Positions 62,072 to 64,000 of a DNA stretch of 64,000 nucleotides are shown piece after piece. Source of the DNA: Roseivivax sp. THAF197b (GTDB lineage Bacteria > Pseudomonadota > Alphaproteobacteria > Rhodobacterales > Rhodobacteraceae); assembly GCF_009363255.1 (NCBI RefSeq), contig NZ_CP045318.1, positions 2,717,501-2,781,500 on the forward strand, read 5' to 3'. The notes below the pieces were generated by a model. The model did not search any database and was not told where the DNA came from. It saw only the letters and a program-made list of their open reading frames with translations. The stretch's first letter is position 1, and each line of letters begins with the position of its first letter. The position numbers and the translations under genes are program-made.

Positions 62072-62653
62072 TCAATCGGTCCGCCCGTCATCCCGTTCGC
62101 GAATCATGCGCGCGTGGTACCGCTGGAAATCTTCCCCGTTATCCAAGAGATACCGCTCTTCGTTGACCCAGGTGAACATGTCGAGGGTCGTGCCTAGCGA
62201 GAACGCGCCCGGCATGACCGCGACCGACGCCTCGATGGCGCTTTGGTCCTCGGGGACCTCCTGGGGAAGGAAGACAAGCGTCGGCGTGAAGAGGACCCGC
62301 CACTTGCCCACCGCATCCTTTTCGCTCAGCGCCTCGCCATCGGTGTCGATGATTTCCGTATCGCCATGCAGATTGATCTGCACAACGAAGAAATTCTCTG
62401 TGATGTACTCGTCGAGAACAGGCTGCGGATACACATCCTGGTGCATCTTCGTGCAATAGACGCAGCCGCGCTGCTCCACCATCAGAAGCAGGCGCTTGCC
62501 CTCGGCATTGGCCTCGGCGAGGTCCTCCTGCAGGTCCTTGAAGGTATCGCGCATCCAGTCTGCCTTGTGCAGCCCGTCATCGCCAAGCTCGGCCGCACCG
62601 ACCGGCGCTGCAAGCGCCAGGACGGTCGCGATGGTCGTGATCCAGTGTTTCAT
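62072..62653 (-). CDS. soxW: Periplasmic thioredoxin SoxW
   Basis: SoxW (193 residues) is a periplasmic thioredoxin-like protein thought to receive electrons from SoxV. A signal peptide (residues 1-19) is followed by the thioredoxin fold with redox motif 'GCVYCTKMH' near residues 60-68 and a cis-proline strand 'LFTPTLVFL'. ATG 62653 follows GGAGGAG and starts a normal signal peptide. It lies 31 bases after soxV. Confidence 0.92.
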   Translation of the reverse strand: MKHWITTIATVLALAAPVGAAELGDDGLHKADWMRDTFKDLQEDLAEANAEGKRLLLMVEQRGCVYCTKMHQDVYPQPVLDEYITENFFVVQINLHGDTEIIDTDGEALSEKDAVGKWRVLFTPTLVFLPQEVPEDQSAIEASVAVMPGAFSLGTTLDMFTWVNEERYLLDNGEDFQRYHARMIRERDDGRTD

Positions 62654-62684
62654 GGTCTCTCTCCTCCCTTTCGGATCCCGCGCC

Positions 62685-63422
62685 CTAGCCCAGCGAGGCA
62701 AAGCCCGGGAACCATTCCAGCATCAGATTTGCGATCCAGTTCACCGTGCCCGTCGCGATCAGGATAGCAAAGACGAGAAGCATCGCCCCCATCACCTTCT
62801 CGGCATAGCCCAAATACCGACGGTTCCGCGCGGTCCAGCGCAAAAACGGCCCCGAAAACGCCGCGGCGACGATGAAGGGCGCGGTCATCCCGGCGCCATA
62901 GGCGAAAAGCAGGAAGCCCCCGCGCGTCAGATCGCCCATACCGCTTGCGATCATCAGGATCGAGGCCAGCGCAGGCCCCACGCATGGGGTCCAGCCGAAG
63001 CCGAAGGCCAGCCCCATCGCATAGGCGCCGATCATGGTCGTGGGCTCCACCGCGGATTCGACACGCGCCTCACGGTAGAGAAACGGCACCCGCACCACGC
63101 CCAGGAAATGCAGCCCGAAGATCGCGAGGATACCCGCGGCCACATAGCTCAGCGGCTCGCGGTAATCCGCGAAGGCCTGACCCAGCGCCGTGGCCCCGAG
63201 CCCGAGCAGCACGAAGATCGTGGTCACGCCCAGCGCGAAGAGCAGCGATTGCAGGAACAGCCGCCGCTGCGCCCCCGGCGCGATCCCGCTATCCGCGCGC
63301 AGCTCGGTCATGGACATTCCTGCCATGTAGCACAGATAGAACGGCACCATGGGCAGGATGCAGGGGGTGAAAAAGCTCAGAAGTCCTGCAAAAAGCGCGC
63401 CAAGGTAGCTGATTTCGAACAT
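62685..63422 (-). CDS. soxV: CcdA-like thiol transporter SoxV
   Basis: SoxV (245 residues, six helices) is a CcdA/DsbD-type membrane protein that passes reductant from cytoplasmic thioredoxin to the periplasm. The paired redox cysteines are in 'FFTPCILPMVPFYLCYMAG' and 'FGWTPCVGPALA'. Helix arrangement and length match the family. It is the first gene of the minus-strand run and is divergent from soxS, with an operator-like dyad in the 67-base gap. Confidence 0.93.
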   Translation of the reverse strand: MFEISYLGALFAGLLSFFTPCILPMVPFYLCYMAGMSMTELRADSGIAPGAQRRLFLQSLLFALGVTTIFVLLGLGATALGQAFADYREPLSYVAAGILAIFGLHFLGVVRVPFLYREARVESAVEPTTMIGAYAMGLAFGFGWTPCVGPALASILMIASGMGDLTRGGFLLFAYGAGMTAPFIVAAAFSGPFLRWTARNRRYLGYAEKVMGAMLLVFAILIATGTVNWIANLMLEWFPGFASLG

Positions 63423-63444
63423 GACGCGCCTATTTTCTTGTCCA

Positions 63445-63460
63445 ATTCACATATTCAAAT
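63445..63460. promoter_or_regulatory. Putative SoxR/SqrR-type operator between soxV and soxS
   Basis: ATTCACATATTCAAAT matches ATTC-N8-GAAT with one change in the right half (AAAT). It is 22 bases before soxV and 29 before soxS, so one bound dimer could control both, including soxR itself. Confidence 0.6.
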
Positions 63461-63489
63461 TACATAGTGGATAGCGGAAAGGTCAATCG

Positions 63490-63879
63490 GTGAAAGACGT
63501 GAGACGCCTCGCGGCCCTATTTTACGCGTTCGTATTGCTGCCCCTGCCCCTTTGGGCGGAGGTGCGGCTTATCATGGTCGAACAACCCGGCTGCGCCTAT
63601 TGCGCGGCCTGGGACGACGAAATCGCGCCCACCTATCCCAACACGGCGGAAGGCAGCTTCGCGCCCCTCCTGCGCGCGCAGCTCCGCGATGGCGCACCCG
63701 ACGGCGTCACCTACGAGCGTCGCGTGAACTTCACCCCGACCTTCATCCTGATCGACGAGGGAGAGGAAGTGGCCCGCCTCGAAGGCTATCCGGGCGAGCA
63801 TTTCTTCTGGCCAGTTCTGTCGCAGATGCTGGCCGATCATACTGAATTCAAAACCAGCGCGCTGGAGATCCGAAAATGA
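63490..63879 (+). CDS. soxS: Thioredoxin-like protein SoxS
   Basis: SoxS (129 residues) is a periplasmic thioredoxin-like protein, known in Paracoccus to keep SoxYZ reduced and active. A short signal peptide ('FYAFVLLPLPLWA') leads to the redox motif 'PGCAYCAAWD' and the cis-proline 'NFTPTFILID'. It starts with GTG at 63490. The stop overlaps the soxR ATG by 4 bases (ATGA), marking a soxS-soxR operon. Confidence 0.92.
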   Translation: MKDVRRLAALFYAFVLLPLPLWAEVRLIMVEQPGCAYCAAWDDEIAPTYPNTAEGSFAPLLRAQLRDGAPDGVTYERRVNFTPTFILIDEGEEVARLEGYPGEHFFWPVLSQMLADHTEFKTSALEIRK

Positions 63880-64000
63880 GCCTGCCAGTTCTTTCGCCCG
63901 ACATGGACGAGGCCGAAATCGACGCGATGGTCAGCAAGGCCACAACGGCCGCGTCATTTCTGAAGGCCATCAGCCATGAAGGCCGCCTGATGATCCTGTG
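63876..64000 (+). CDS. soxR: ArsR-family sulfur-responsive repressor SoxR, truncated at window edge
   Basis: Only the first 41 codons are seen: 'MSLPVLSPDMDEAEIDAMV', then 'ASFLKAISHEGRLMIL', which is the first helix of an ArsR/SmtB winged helix-turn-helix. The position behind soxS, with a start/stop overlap, and divergent from soxVWXYZ matches SoxR of the Paracoccus cluster, which represses sox genes until sulfane sulfur oxidizes its cysteines. Those cysteines lie outside the window. Confidence 0.85.
   Translation, partial: MSLPVLSPDMDEAEIDAMVSKATTAASFLKAISHEGRLMIL

Noticed and set aside
1-64000. tRNA or rRNA genes, insertion sequences, prophage, CRISPR
   Set aside because: I found no tRNA-like cloverleaf, rRNA segment, transposase frame, integrase or repeat-spacer array when reading the gaps and genes.

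Overview
The window is a GC-rich, tightly packed chromosomal segment from an alphaproteobacterium, almost certainly a member of the Rhodobacteraceae (Roseobacter lineage). The pointers are a complete sulfur-oxidation (sox) cluster in the Paracoccus order, an NDUFA12-type complex I accessory gene beside aat and accBC, an ScfR-type fatty-acyl regulator, a split YeeE pair next to a Blh-type sulfurtransferase, and an intergenic GC hairpin element that I recall as common in this family. No rRNA or tRNA gene, insertion sequence, prophage or CRISPR array was seen.

Layout. 1-5.7 kb: the 5' part of an RTX-like secreted protein gene, a divergent M20 peptidase, and the thiamine operon thiM-thiE-thiD behind a TPP riboswitch whose translational switch can be read in the sequence. 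5.7-16.2 kb: ychF, a MATE exporter and ppk2, a sugar-nucleotide-type epimerase, trpA-ndh-trpB, then DUF2237, pth and rplY. 16.3-24 kb: an MFS gene, an FMN-dependent 2-hydroxyacid dehydrogenase, and a five-gene catabolic operon (pcaD-like lactonase, second alpha/beta hydrolase, pcaB-like cycloisomerase, MFS exporter, zinc alcohol dehydrogenase). 24-28 kb: an acyl-CoA synthetase and a large FadB-like fusion with several key catalytic residues altered. 28.3-29.6 kb: a split YeeE/YedE sulfur transporter plus a Blh-like sulfurtransferase. 29.7-31 kb: an orphan FliM/FliN-type protein.

31-43.6 kb looks like a short-chain carboxylate island. It holds an ScfR-type regulator, a receiver-only response regulator, a two-helix membrane protein and an SSS-type (CrbS-like) sensor kinase on one strand, and a complete branched-chain-type ABC importer followed by acs on the other. 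44-51.6 kb is housekeeping: accB, accC, aat, DUF2155, NDUFA12, an FkbM methyltransferase with a GT61 glycosyltransferase, clpX and clpP. A photolyase-related gene with apparently permuted domains follows at 51.8 kb.

53.3-64 kb is a complete periplasmic thiosulfate-oxidizing system. soxV-W-X-Y-Z-A-B-C-D-E-F lie on the minus strand, with soxS and the start of soxR divergent at the right edge. SoxYZ carries the substrate, SoxXA attaches it, SoxB hydrolyses sulfate and SoxCD oxidizes the sulfane sulfur. SoxV/W/S supply reductant and SoxE/F are the accessory cytochrome and flavoprotein. Four copies of a dyad of the form ATTCRC-N4-GYGAAT (two exact, two degenerate) sit in the soxS/V, soxW/X, soxA/B and soxB/C gaps. 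A related half-site precedes the YeeE/Blh operon 25 kb away, suggesting that a SoxR/SqrR-type repressor controls both loci.
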